A model generated the notes under the pieces. That model was not told the origin of the DNA and ran no database searches. It saw only the letters and a program-made list of their open reading frames with translations. From AWTP1-13 sp963797005 (GTDB lineage Bacteria; Pseudomonadota; Alphaproteobacteria; Rhizobiales; Hyphomicrobiaceae): DNA of 64,000 bases. The stretch lies in assembly GCA_963797005.1 (NCBI GenBank), contig CAWCOF010000022.1:62001-126000 (forward strand), given 5' to 3'. This document shows positions 41,182-50,500 of this stretch, piece after piece (the stretch's first letter is position 1; the number at the start of each line of letters is the position of its first letter). A program made the translations under genes and the position numbers.

Positions 41182-42624
41182 CTAGCGCTTGGTGCGTCCC
41201 AGGAACCCAGGCAACTCCACCTGTTCTCTATCCTGCGCACGACCACTGTCGTCGCTGGAATGCCTAGGCAACCTATCCGTTGCCTTGCGGTTCTTGCCGC
41301 GCGCGGCGCTGACGAACCCCCACAACCTGCTCGTCATCGATTCCGGCAAGTCTGGCTGCTGTTGAGAGTAAGGCAATGGCGGCGGCTCCCGCCCGGACTG
41401 TGGAAAACGCTCCGTTGGAGGAACATGCCAATCGCGTTGCGCCGTATCGGCAACTGGACCCGGCCCCTGCATAGCGTGATTCGCGGCGCGATTCGACAAG
41501 GTCGGCGGGCCCTCGGTGATGTAGACATCCCCTGCTTCGCCATGGTCGTGAGCCGCGTGAGACCCGCCTCCCGGGCCCGCGCCTCCATCTCGGATCGCCG
41601 CGCTCAGGCGCTCGCGATAGTCCTCGGGCACATTGGCGCCAAGCCCGCTTTGCCGGGCCCGCGACGCCCAGATCTCCGGATTGGTCGCCTGTGCCGCCCG
41701 GCCCATGCCCGAGGCCACGATCGATACGCGCATCTTGTCGCCGAGCGCCTCGTCGATGGTGGCGCCGACGATGATGTTGGCGTCGGGATCGACCTCCGCG
41801 CGCACCGTATTGGCGACCTGCTCCACCTCCAGCAACGTCATGTCGCGCCCACCGCTGATGGACAGCAGCAGGCTGCGTGCCCCCTTGAGCGTCACGTCGT
41901 CGAGTAGCGGATTGACGATGGCCTCCTCGGCCGCAACGATGGCGCGCTGCTCGCCGGAGGCCTCGCCGGTCCCCATCATGGCCGCGCCCATGCCCAGCAG
42001 CACCGCCTTGACGTCGGCGAGATCGAGATTGATGAGCCCGTCTTTGACGATCAGGTCGACGATACAGCAGATACCCGAGTAGAGGACCTGGTCGGCAGCC
42101 ACGAAGGCCTCGGCGAACGTGGTGCGCTCGCTGGCGATGTTGAAGAGGTTCTGGTTGGGGATGACGATCAGCGTGTCGACGTGGCGCCTGAGCTCGGCAA
42201 TCCCCATCTCGGCAACCTTCATGCGCCGCGAGCCCTCGAAATGGAAGGGCTTGGTGACGACCGCTATCGTCAGGATGCCGAGTTCCTTGGCCACGCGGGC
42301 GATCACCGAGGCGGCGCCGGTGCCCGTGCCGCCGCCCATGCCGGCGGCGACGAACACCATGTGACAGCCCGTGACGGCCGCGCGTATCTCCTCTACCGCC
42401 TCCTCGGCGGCGGCCTCGCCGATCTCGGGCTTCGAGCCGGCACCGAGCCCCTCCGTCAGGGTCACGCCCAGCTGGATGCGATGCTCGGCGCTGGAGGCCG
42501 CAAGGGCCTGCGCGTCCGTGTTGGCGACCATGAACTGCGCGCCGGTCAGGCCGGACGCAATCATGTTGTTGACGGCGTTACCGCCGGCGCCGCCGACGCC
42601 GATCACAGCGATCTTGGGTTTCAT
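41182..42624 (-). CDS. ftsZ: Cell-division GTPase FtsZ
   Basis: This tubulin-like GTPase forms the division ring. It has 480 aa. 'GVGGAGGNAVNNMI', the tubulin signature GGGTGTG, and the T7 loop 'NLDLADVKAVL' with its catalytic Asp residues are intact. Disordered linker residues of about 340-460 follow, then the C-terminal partner-binding peptide VELPGFLGRTKR (like the usual LEIPAFLRRQ). The core departs slightly from its relatives ('LLGMGAAMMG'). It is the last gene of the division block, following ftsA by 27 bp. Confidence 0.97.
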   Translation of the reverse strand: MKPKIAVIGVGGAGGNAVNNMIASGLTGAQFMVANTDAQALAASSAEHRIQLGVTLTEGLGAGSKPEIGEAAAEEAVEEIRAAVTGCHMVFVAAGMGGGTGTGAASVIARVAKELGILTIAVVTKPFHFEGSRRMKVAEMGIAELRRHVDTLIVIPNQNLFNIASERTTFAEAFVAADQVLYSGICCIVDLIVKDGLINLDLADVKAVLLGMGAAMMGTGEASGEQRAIVAAEEAIVNPLLDDVTLKGARSLLLSISGGRDMTLLEVEQVANTVRAEVDPDANIIVGATIDEALGDKMRVSIVASGMGRAAQATNPEIWASRARQSGLGANVPEDYRERLSAAIRDGGAGPGGGSHAAHDHGEAGDVYITEGPPTLSNRAANHAMQGPGPVADTAQRDWHVPPTERFPQSGREPPPLPYSQQQPDLPESMTSRLWGFVSAARGKNRKATDRLPRHSSDDSGRAQDREQVELPGFLGRTKR

Positions 42625-42651
42625 GTTTGCGGCCTCGCCTTCTAGCGTTCC

Positions 42652-43902
42652 TCAAAAGCTTTCCATCAGCCACTGCCCCACCCGTCCCATATAGCCAGCC
42701 GGCCGTGCGCCGGGCTGGTCCCGGCGCACCCCGGCGGCCGGGTCTAGCGCAAGAAGGACAAGGCCGGTGGCCGTTGCGTATGCAGGACTGGAGAAGTTGC
42801 TGGCCATACCCGGCAGCCGCATGGGCTGTCCCAGGCGCACGGGCCGCGCGAATACCTCGGCTGCCAACTCGCGCAAGCCGGGCTGAAGACTGGCTCCCCC
42901 GGTGAGCACCATCCACTGCGCCGCGTAGCGGGCAACGCCAGAGCCCTTGATGCGCTGGGCAACGTGCCGGAGGTGGACAACGAGGCGGCCGCGGACGACG
43001 TCGCGAATCTCGTTGATCGCCGTGCGGCGGGGCACCAGCGGACCAGCAGACGGATCGACATCCTCGTTCGCAGCTCTTGCCAGTGAGCCACATTCCCTCT
43101 TGATGCGTTCGGCCTGGGCCAGCGGGACGGCCAGCGTACGCGCGATATCCTCGGTGATGCTGCCGCCGCCGCCCGGCACCACGTCGTTCCACAGCAAATG
43201 CCCCTGCGCGAACATCGCGACGGACGTCATGCCGGCACCGATGTCGAGGGTAACGACGCCCAGGTGGCGCTCCTCGTCGGTGGTCACCGCCAGACCGCTG
43301 GCGAACGGCGCAGGCGCAAGGCGCGACGCGGAGAAGTAGGCGCGCTCCACGACCTTCAGCAGGTTTCGCAGCGGCGCCTCCTTGACGGTCACTGCGTGCA
43401 GGTCTGCGGCCAACTTGTCGCCGGCCAAGCCGCGCGGATCGGGGATCTCGCTTGCGTCGTCGAGCCGGTACGACACGCAATTCATGTGCACCAGCGCGCA
43501 CTCATCGCGCTCGGCAAACGTGCGGCCCGCGTCCAGCAACCGGCCGATATCCGCATCGTCGACCACCTGTTCCGCAACCTCGCAGCTCGCCGTAAACGTG
43601 CTCGACCTCAGCCCGCGGCACGCCACGCCGAGATACACGTCCTCCAGCACCACGCCTGCCATCCGCTCGGCCTGCATCACGGCCGCGCGCACGGCCTGCT
43701 CGACCGCGTCGAGTTCCGTCACGACGCCGGCCGTCAGGCCGCGCGTGGGCTGATCGCCGATGCCCAGCACCTCGACGCTGCCTTCGCCGCGGGGATCGCC
43801 AGCCAAGGCTATGACGCACACCGTCTTGCTCGTACCGACGTCGAGCACGCCGATGACGTCCTGCGCCTGCCCGCGAATTCTTCGGCCAGCTGCCACGCGC
43901 AT
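42652..43902 (-). CDS. ftsA: Cell-division protein FtsA
   Basis: This actin-like protein tethers FtsZ to the membrane. It has 416 aa. Phosphate-binding loops are 'VLDVGTSKTVCVI' and 'VTLDIGAGMTSV', with 'LTGGASLQPGLRELAAEVF' as adenosine motif. The C-terminal 'MGRVGQWLMESF' is the membrane-targeting amphipathic helix. It starts 16 bp after ftsQ. Confidence 0.97.
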   Translation of the reverse strand: MRVAAGRRIRGQAQDVIGVLDVGTSKTVCVIALAGDPRGEGSVEVLGIGDQPTRGLTAGVVTELDAVEQAVRAAVMQAERMAGVVLEDVYLGVACRGLRSSTFTASCEVAEQVVDDADIGRLLDAGRTFAERDECALVHMNCVSYRLDDASEIPDPRGLAGDKLAADLHAVTVKEAPLRNLLKVVERAYFSASRLAPAPFASGLAVTTDEERHLGVVTLDIGAGMTSVAMFAQGHLLWNDVVPGGGGSITEDIARTLAVPLAQAERIKRECGSLARAANEDVDPSAGPLVPRRTAINEIRDVVRGRLVVHLRHVAQRIKGSGVARYAAQWMVLTGGASLQPGLRELAAEVFARPVRLGQPMRLPGMASNFSSPAYATATGLVLLALDPAAGVRRDQPGARPAGYMGRVGQWLMESF

Positions 43903-43918
43903 GAGCCCAATACGATCC

Positions 43919-44827
43919 TCAGCTGCGACCGGCCGCGTCTTGCGCGCCCGTCACATGCTCGTTTCTGTCCAATGCACCACCCGACTTGCGCAGCAAGGCG
44001 TGGCCATCTGCCCTCAGATCGATCTCGCTTCCTTGCGCAATACCGTAGCGGGCCAACGCCAGCGCTCGGGCCAGGGCTCGGGCCAGCGCCTCGCGCTCGC
44101 CTGCCGCGGGCAATTCGATGGTTCCCCCGTCGGCGAGATGCAGCCGCCAGCGCCGCCCGCCGACGCGTTCGGCAAGCTTCACCCGGTCGCGTACGGCGGG
44201 GTGGCCAGCAAGCAACGCGTAGAGCGCTGCAGCCTCGTGCGGGGCACCTTTGCCCGCCAATCGGGGCAGGGCCGGCATCGCCCCCGGTGCGATGGCCGTG
44301 AGCACCCGACCGCTCTTGTCGATCAGGAAGGTGCGGCCTTCCGCCCGCCACATGGCAAACGGCAGGCGCTCCACGACGTGCACCTCGAGGCGATCGGGGA
44401 TGATCCGCTCGATGCTGGCCCGCTCGATCCAGGGCAGGCGCTCGATGCGCTCTTTGGCTGCCCGGCTATCGAAAGTCAGGAGGGTGCGCGCCTCGTCGAG
44501 GTCGAGCGCATCGAAGATGTCGCGATCCGACGTGAACCGGTAGCCGGAGACGGCGACCTGCTGCAGCCCCAGGCCCGCAGCCTCCATCAGTCGCTCGAGC
44601 TCGGGAAGGATCGGCGCCGGAGCGCGCCCGCCCGTCATCAAGAAGAGCGCGACCGCCCCCAGCGTCGCTGCAATGAGCCCAATGCGGCGGGACCTGGAAC
44701 CCAACAGGCGGTGGAGAAGCAACCGCGCGCGTCTGCGTCGAGGGGGAGGGACCTCAGTTGCCGTCCGGGGCGCTGGCGATCGGCTCGCCCGCCTCCAGAT
44801 GTCCGGCCCGGTCCCTATCTGTTGCAA
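43919..44827 (-). CDS. ftsQ: Cell-division protein FtsQ
   Basis: This is a bitopic division protein linking early and late divisome parts. It has 302 aa: a basic cytoplasmic N-terminus (RRRRARLLLHRLL), one span at about residues 50-68 (IGLIAATLGAVALFLM), a POTRA domain ('VAVSGYRFTSDRDIFDAL') and a beta domain ('SIERIIPDRLEVHVVERLPFA'). The start is TTG at 44827, supported by GGAGGAGG four bases before it. It overlaps ddl by 13 bp. Confidence 0.95.
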   Translation of the reverse strand: MQQIGTGPDIWRRASRSPAPRTATEVPPPRRRRARLLLHRLLGSRSRRIGLIAATLGAVALFLMTGGRAPAPILPELERLMEAAGLGLQQVAVSGYRFTSDRDIFDALDLDEARTLLTFDSRAAKERIERLPWIERASIERIIPDRLEVHVVERLPFAMWRAEGRTFLIDKSGRVLTAIAPGAMPALPRLAGKGAPHEAAALYALLAGHPAVRDRVKLAERVGGRRWRLHLADGGTIELPAAGEREALARALARALALARYGIAQGSEIDLRADGHALLRKSGGALDRNEHVTGAQDAAGRS

Positions 44828-45765
44828 CTAGCCTCCTCCACCATCCAGCTCACGAGTTCGGTAAACGTCATCCCGGCGTGTTGAGCGAGCTCGGGAACGA
44901 GAGAAGTTGCCGTCATGCCCGGCTGCGTATTCACTTCCAGGCAAACCACCTCTCCGGAGCCGCCGGGCGTGTCGTCGTAGCGGAAGTCCGCACGCGAAAC
45001 GCCTCGGCAGCCCAATGCCCTATGGGCCATCAAGGTTAACTTCTGCACCAATTGGTAAATATTTGGTTGAAGCGGCGCCGGCACGACGTGGCGCGAGCCG
45101 CCTTTGGCGTACTTGGCTTCATAGTTGTAGAAGCGCAGCAACTCGGCGGGGACGATCTCGGTAACGCCGAGGACCTCCTCGCCCATTACCGCGCACGTTA
45201 GCTCCCGGCCGGGGATGAAACGCTCCGCCAGCAGCTCTTCGCCGAACGCCCAGTTGGGGTCGGTAAGCTCCTGCGGCGGATGCTCATGGTCCTCGGGAAC
45301 GATGTAGACGCCGACGCTCGAGCCCTCCGCAACCGGCTTCAGGACATAGGGCCGGGGCAGCACGTGCTCTTTTGCGGCCTCGGACCGGCGTACGACCCTG
45401 CCGTCGGGCGTCGGCACGCCGGCCGCGCGCAACACGGCCTTGGCGCGCTCCTTGTGCATGGCGAGTGCGGAGGCGAGCACGCCGGAATGCGTATAGGGCA
45501 GACCGATCAGCTCGAGCAGGCCCTGTACACAGCCGTCCTCGCCCCAGCGCCCGTGCAGCGCATTGAAGCAGACATCGGGCTTCGCCTCTGCCAGGCGCGC
45601 GGCAAGATCCCGGCCGGCGTCGATGCGCGTGACCTTGTATCCCGCGCTCTCGAGCGCCGCGGCGCAGGCGTTGCCCGAATCGAGACTGACGTCGCGCTCG
45701 GCCGACAGGCCGCCCATCAGGACGGCGACGTGGTGGAACTTGCGGGCGCTCGATGCGGCATTCAT
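44815..45765 (-). CDS. ddl: D-alanine--D-alanine ligase
   Basis: This ATP-grasp enzyme makes the D-Ala-D-Ala end of the cell-wall peptide. It has 316 aa. 'VAVLMGGLSAERDVSLDSG' and 'ALHGRWGEDGCVQGLLELIGLPYTHSG' are typical, with 'KPVAEGSSVGVYIV' and 'CLEVNTQPGMTATSLVP'. The ATG at 45765 overlaps the murB stop (ATGA), which fixes the start. Confidence 0.97.
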   Translation of the reverse strand: MNAASSARKFHHVAVLMGGLSAERDVSLDSGNACAAALESAGYKVTRIDAGRDLAARLAEAKPDVCFNALHGRWGEDGCVQGLLELIGLPYTHSGVLASALAMHKERAKAVLRAAGVPTPDGRVVRRSEAAKEHVLPRPYVLKPVAEGSSVGVYIVPEDHEHPPQELTDPNWAFGEELLAERFIPGRELTCAVMGEEVLGVTEIVPAELLRFYNYEAKYAKGGSRHVVPAPLQPNIYQLVQKLTLMAHRALGCRGVSRADFRYDDTPGGSGEVVCLEVNTQPGMTATSLVPELAQHAGMTFTELVSWMVEEASCNR

Positions 45766-46727
45766 TGAGCAACGGCCTCGGCCAACGCCTCGCCCGTCGG
45801 CTGGCTGTCGGCGGGGGCGCCTAAGCGGATGATCTCCCATTCGAGCGTGATGCCCGTCGCCGCCTTGACGCGCGCGCGCACGGTCTCGCCAAGCCGCTCG
45901 ACGTCCGTGGCGGACGCGTTGCGGTCGTTGATGAGGAAGTTGCAGTGCATCTCGGACACCTTGGCACCGCCGACGCGCAAGCCCCGGCAGCCGGCCTTGT
46001 CGACCAGCTTCCAGGCGCTGTTGCCCGGCGGGTTCTTGAAGGTGGAGCCGCCGGTGCGCTCCTTGATGGGCTGATTGGCCTCGCGGTATTCCGCGACTTC
46101 CGCCATCTGTCGCGCGATCTCGGCAGAATCGCCGGGGCTGCCCTGAAACAGCGCCTCCGTGAAGATCCAGTCGGCCGGGAGATCACAATGCCGGTAGGTG
46201 AGCCGCATGGCATCGAGCGGCAGCTTGTGCATGCCGCCTTGCCGGTCGACGGCCTGCGCTTCGAGCAAGACGTCCTTGGTCTCGCGGCCGTGCGCGCCGG
46301 CGTTCATGCGCAGCGCGCCGCCGATCGAGCCAGGCACGCCACGATAAAAGGAAAGGCCGGCAATTCCGGCATCGGCCGCAGCGCGCGCGAGCTTCACGTC
46401 GGGCACGGCCGCACCCACCCGCAGGCGATGCCCCGGCTCGACCTCGATCTTGGAAAAGCCGCGACCAAGCCGGATCACGACGCCCGGCACGCCGCCGTCC
46501 CGGACCAGCAGGTTGGAGCCCAGACCGATGACAAAGGTTGGAGTCTCGGGCGGCAGGCTCGCCAGGAAATAGGCGAGGTCGTCGGCATCGGCCGGCGTGA
46601 ACAGCACTTGTGCCGGCCCGCCGACGCGGAACCAGGTGATGTCCGCCAGCATCGCATTGGCGAGAAGCCGACCGCGCAGGCGCGGCGCGCGGGCCGCGAT
46701 CTCCGGCAGCAGGTCGGGAAAGCTCAT
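45762..46727 (-). CDS. murB: UDP-N-acetylmuramate dehydrogenase (UDP-MurNAc synthesis)
   Basis: This FAD-dependent enzyme reduces enolpyruvyl-UDP-GlcNAc to UDP-MurNAc. It has 321 aa. The FAD site is 'VIGLGSNLLVRDGGVPGVVI', the Tyr-loop region is 'YRGVPGSIGGALRMNAGAHG', and the catalytic Ser lies in 'GSTFKNPPGNSAWKLVD'. It is a type II MurB. ATG 46727 overlaps the murC stop. Confidence 0.97.
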   Translation of the reverse strand: MSFPDLLPEIAARAPRLRGRLLANAMLADITWFRVGGPAQVLFTPADADDLAYFLASLPPETPTFVIGLGSNLLVRDGGVPGVVIRLGRGFSKIEVEPGHRLRVGAAVPDVKLARAAADAGIAGLSFYRGVPGSIGGALRMNAGAHGRETKDVLLEAQAVDRQGGMHKLPLDAMRLTYRHCDLPADWIFTEALFQGSPGDSAEIARQMAEVAEYREANQPIKERTGGSTFKNPPGNSAWKLVDKAGCRGLRVGGAKVSEMHCNFLINDRNASATDVERLGETVRARVKAATGITLEWEIIRLGAPADSQPTGEALAEAVAQ

Positions 46728-48160
46728 GCCGCCCCTCCGGCCCGCAGCGGCTCCCTCCCCAGCCATTGAGGAAGCGCGTGCGCCCATTCCGTGCTGTTGC
46801 CGGCGCCGAGGCAGACCACCATGTCACCGGGCTTGGCGAAGCTTGCAAGCGCCGGCGCGATGTCGCGCTCGCTGTCCACGCTGATGACGGCGCCGTGCCC
46901 CGTATCGCGGATCGCATCGGCCAGCGCGGCATGGTCGATGCCGTCGATCGGCAACTCGCCCGCGGAGTAGAGCGGGGCGACGATCACGCTGTCGGCATCC
47001 TTGAAGCAGGCGGCGAACTCCTCGAAGAGATCGCGGACACGCGTGAAGCGATGCGGCTCGACCACGGCGATGAGGCGCCCCCGGGCGCCGGCGCGCGCAG
47101 CCTTGAGCACGGCGGCGATCTCGACCGGATGGTGCCCGTAGTCGTCGTAGATCGACACGCCGTTCCATGCGCCGACCCGCTGGAAGCGCCGCTTCACGCC
47201 GGCGAAATCGGCAATCGCCGCCCGGATGGTGTCGTCGTCGATGCCCGCCTCGCTCGCCGCCGCGATGGCCGCAAGCGCGTTGAGGGCGGTATGGTGGCCG
47301 GGCAGCGGGATGCTCCAGCCCTTGAGCGTGCGCGCGCCGCCCTTGACGCGAGGTCCCAGCTCGGCATCGAAAACGGTGGATGTGCCCTCGACGCGGGCCG
47401 TCATCAGCCGCAGATCGGCGTCGGGCGCCGATCCGTACGTAAGCAGCCGGCGGCCGTCGCGTCTCAGCTCGAGCCGCTCGATCATCTCAGCCACCACCGG
47501 ATGGTCGATGCAGGTGACGGCCAAGCCGTAGAAGGGAATGTTGCGATAGTAGGTCTCGTAGTCACGATGCATGTTCTCGACCGTCTTGAAGTGGTCGAGG
47601 TGCTCCGGGTCGATGTTGGTGACGACGCCGATCTGGGTCGGGATCTTGATGAAGGTGCCGTCCAATTCGTCGGCCTCCACGATCATCCAGCGGCCGTTGC
47701 CGAGGCGGGCGTTGGAGCCCCAGTCGTTGATGATGCCGCCCGTGATGACGGTGGGGTCGAAGTCTGCCGCATCGAACACGTGGGCGATGAGGGAGGTGGT
47801 CGTGGTCTTGCCGTGGGTACCCGTCACCGACACCGTCGCATAGAGCCGCATCAGCTCAGCCAGCATCTCCGCGCGGCGGATGATGGGGTAGCCCCTGGCG
47901 CGCGCCATTTGCAGTTCGGGGTTCTCCGCTTTGACGGCACTGGAGATCACCACATAGCGCGCGCCGACCAGATTGACCGCGTCGTGGCCGACGAAGACGC
48001 GGATGCCCTTGGCGCGCAGGCGCCGGACATTGGCGCTGTCCTTCTGGTCGCTGCCCTGCACCGTGTAGCCCTTGGCGCGCAGGATCTCGGCGATGGCGCT
48101 CATGCCAATTCCGCCGATGCCCACAATGTGCACGGTGCCGATTTCGTCCGGCATTTGCAT
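46724..48160 (-). CDS. murC: UDP-N-acetylmuramate--L-alanine ligase
   Basis: This adds the first amino acid of the stem peptide. It has 478 aa. The Rossmann start is 'VHIVGIGGIGMSAIAEIL', the P-loop is TGTHGKTTTT, the central domain has 'EADELDGTF' and 'NIDPEHLDHF', and the C-domain has 'YDDYGHHPVEIAAVL'. ATG 48160 follows GAGGGA by 9 bp; a second ATG lies six bases on. Confidence 0.97.
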   Translation of the reverse strand: MQMPDEIGTVHIVGIGGIGMSAIAEILRAKGYTVQGSDQKDSANVRRLRAKGIRVFVGHDAVNLVGARYVVISSAVKAENPELQMARARGYPIIRRAEMLAELMRLYATVSVTGTHGKTTTTSLIAHVFDAADFDPTVITGGIINDWGSNARLGNGRWMIVEADELDGTFIKIPTQIGVVTNIDPEHLDHFKTVENMHRDYETYYRNIPFYGLAVTCIDHPVVAEMIERLELRRDGRRLLTYGSAPDADLRLMTARVEGTSTVFDAELGPRVKGGARTLKGWSIPLPGHHTALNALAAIAAASEAGIDDDTIRAAIADFAGVKRRFQRVGAWNGVSIYDDYGHHPVEIAAVLKAARAGARGRLIAVVEPHRFTRVRDLFEEFAACFKDADSVIVAPLYSAGELPIDGIDHAALADAIRDTGHGAVISVDSERDIAPALASFAKPGDMVVCLGAGNSTEWAHALPQWLGREPLRAGGAA

Positions 48161-48212
48161 GGGTTGTATTTCCCTCGAGGACGCGAGCACCCCCAACCGC
48201 GTCAACCAAGCC

Positions 48213-49325
48213 TTACGCGGTTTTCGCCCTGTTGCCTACCAGCTCTTCCACCAAGTCGGCGAGCAGACTGACGGCGTCCGGCCGACCCAGGCGCTTGATC
48301 GCCGCAGCCGCCTGCCCCAGTACCTCCGGCGAGGAAAGCAGCCGGCTCATGGCCTCGGCCAGACGCTCAGGCGTCAACTGTTGCTGCTCTATGCACCAAG
48401 CTCCGCCTAATTCGGCAAGTTGCTTGGCGTTCCCGAGCTGATCGTTGTCGATAGCATGCGGCAGCGGCACCAGGATCGCGGGCCGGCCCATGACGGCCAA
48501 CTCCGCTACAGTAGACGCGCCGGCGCGCCCGATCACGAGGTGGCATTTGGCCATCTCCTCGGGAAGGTTCGCAAAGAAGGTGGCCAGGTGCGCGCGCACG
48601 CCCGCCACCTTGTAGGCCTCCTCGACGCGTGCCAGGTCCTCCTCTCGACATTGCTGGACGACGAAGAGAGCCGCGCGCAACTCCGGCGGCAGCAGCGCAA
48701 GGGCCGGCGGCAGCGCATCCGAAAAGAAGCGGGCGCCCTGACTGCCGCCGAACACCAGGAGCGAGAAGGGTCCTCCATGGCGCGGGACGCTATAGCTTTG
48801 CGTGGCCCAGTCGACCACCTGGTCGCGGACCGGGTTGCCGGTCAGACGTGCCCGGGCCAGCGCCGGTCCTTCCAGGTACTTGGTGTGCTCGAAGGACGTG
48901 GCGATGGCGGTGACGCGCCCCGCGAGCATGCGGTTGGCCCGACCGAGCACGGCGTTCTGCTCGTGCAGCGCGGTCGGGATTCGGCGCAGACAGGCGGCAA
49001 CGAGCGGCGGGAAGGCCGGATAGCCGCCGAAGCCAACGACCGCATCCGGCTTCACCTGGCCCAGAAGCTTGAATGCCGCGGTCACCCCGCGCGCCAGCAT
49101 CCAGGCCGTTCCGGCCGCGGCAACCGGCGAGCGGCGCGTGAGCGTGGCCGAGGGCACGCGATAGATGGCACGGGCGGGAAAATTCGCGCCGTAGCGATCA
49201 CCGCGCATGTCGGTGACCAGATCGACGGCAATGCCGCGCCGCCCGAGCTCCTGTGCGAGCGCCAGGGCAGGAAAAAGGTGGCCACCAGTGCCACCCGCCG
49301 CCAGCATCACCGCCTTTGCCGTCAC
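48213..49325 (-). CDS. murG: Lipid II synthase MurG (GlcNAc transferase)
   Basis: This transfers GlcNAc to lipid I on the inner membrane face. It has 370 aa and is GT-B. 'MLAAGGTGGHLFPALALAQEL' is the first G-loop, 'GFGGYPAFPPLVAA' and 'HEQNAVLGRANR' follow, and 'FGGSQGARF' and 'GRAGASTVAEL' bind the donor. GTG 49325 overlaps the ftsW stop (GTGA) and is taken as start; another GTG lies 9 bp upstream. Confidence 0.96.
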   Translation of the reverse strand: MTAKAVMLAAGGTGGHLFPALALAQELGRRGIAVDLVTDMRGDRYGANFPARAIYRVPSATLTRRSPVAAAGTAWMLARGVTAAFKLLGQVKPDAVVGFGGYPAFPPLVAACLRRIPTALHEQNAVLGRANRMLAGRVTAIATSFEHTKYLEGPALARARLTGNPVRDQVVDWATQSYSVPRHGGPFSLLVFGGSQGARFFSDALPPALALLPPELRAALFVVQQCREEDLARVEEAYKVAGVRAHLATFFANLPEEMAKCHLVIGRAGASTVAELAVMGRPAILVPLPHAIDNDQLGNAKQLAELGGAWCIEQQQLTPERLAEAMSRLLSSPEVLGQAAAAIKRLGRPDAVSLLADLVEELVGNRAKTA

Positions 49326-50500
49326 AACTGCCACGATCCAGTCGTTCCAAATCTCGTGCGCTCCGGCGCAAAGCCGGGCTTCGCGACACGCGCGGTGTCC
49401 GCACCGCGCCGGGTCAGGGCAAGCAGCATGCCCATCGCCAAGCCGATGCCGAGCGTCGAAGAGCCGCCGCTCGAGATGAAAGGGAGCGTGATGCCCTTGG
49501 CCGGAACGAGGCCGACGCTGACAGCCATGTTGACGATGGCTTGCAGCACGAACAGCAGCGCCAGCCCTTCGCTCGCGAGCCGCGCGAAGCCGTCGCGCCG
49601 GCCGGTCTGGCGGGAGAAGACCCGGATCGCCACCAGGGCAAACAGCCCCACGATCACCAGGCACGCGAGCGCGCCGTATTCCTCCCCAATGACTGCAAAG
49701 ACGAAGTCGCTGCGCGCATCGGGCAGGACGGTCTTGATGGTGCCCTCGCCGGGGCCTTTGCCGAAGAAGCCACCCTCGATGAAGCTCTGCAGCGCGCGCT
49801 CGGTCTGAAAGGTGCCACCCAGCGACGGATCGAAGAAGCGGTCGACGCGCCAACGCACGTAGCCGACGCTGAAGTAGGCCGCCACCACGCCGGCAGAGAG
49901 GGCGGCGAGAAGGACCAGGAACGACTTGAAGGATCGGCCAGAAAGCAGGAACAAGGCGCCCCAGAGGAGGCTGACCAGCAGAGTCTGGCCGAAGTCGGGC
50001 TGCAGGATCAGCAGGCCGGCGAAGGCGAGGTACAGCAGGCAGGCGAGCGCCGTCGCAGGGGTGTCGGGCCGGCGCTCGGCCTCCGCGAGCAGCCAGGCGC
50101 ACAACACCACGAACGCAGGCTTGGCGAACTCGGACGGCTGCAGCGAGTATCCGGCGATGTGCAGCCAGCGCCGGGCGCCGTTGATCTCGCTGCCGCTGAG
50201 AAGAACCAGCACCATCATTGCGATGGCTGCGATCATCACGACGAGCGCCAGTCGTCGCACCGCACGGGGCGACAGGGCGGACACAACAAGCATGACGGCC
50301 ACGCCCGCGAGCGCGAAGACGAGATGGCGCTCGACGAAATAGTAGGTCGGCAGCCCGCGCTTGACGGCGATCGATGGACTTGCCGCCAGCGACAGCAAAA
50401 GGCCGGCACCGGCAATGACCAGAATGGCGGCGAGCAGCATCCGGTCGACCGTGAACCACCAGTCGGCCAACAGGCTTCGTTCGGCACGAGAGATTCTCAT
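49322..50500 (-). CDS. ftsW: Septal peptidoglycan polymerase FtsW
   Basis: This is a SEDS-family glycosyltransferase. It has 392 aa and ten membrane spans. 'GARRWLHIAGYSLQPSEFAKPAFVV', 'ILQPDFGQTLLV' (catalytic Asp), 'GKGPGEGTIKTVLPDARSDFVFAVIGEE' and 'LPFISSGGSSTL' are signatures. ATG 50500 overlaps the murD stop (ATGA). Confidence 0.97.
   Translation of the reverse strand: MRISRAERSLLADWWFTVDRMLLAAILVIAGAGLLLSLAASPSIAVKRGLPTYYFVERHLVFALAGVAVMLVVSALSPRAVRRLALVVMIAAIAMMVLVLLSGSEINGARRWLHIAGYSLQPSEFAKPAFVVLCAWLLAEAERRPDTPATALACLLYLAFAGLLILQPDFGQTLLVSLLWGALFLLSGRSFKSFLVLLAALSAGVVAAYFSVGYVRWRVDRFFDPSLGGTFQTERALQSFIEGGFFGKGPGEGTIKTVLPDARSDFVFAVIGEEYGALACLVIVGLFALVAIRVFSRQTGRRDGFARLASEGLALLFVLQAIVNMAVSVGLVPAKGITLPFISSGGSSTLGIGLAMGMLLALTRRGADTARVAKPGFAPERTRFGTTGSWQL

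Noticed and set aside
46766..48271. 501-codon open frame on the + strand
   Set aside because: It is antisense to murC; a shadow of third-position GC bias.
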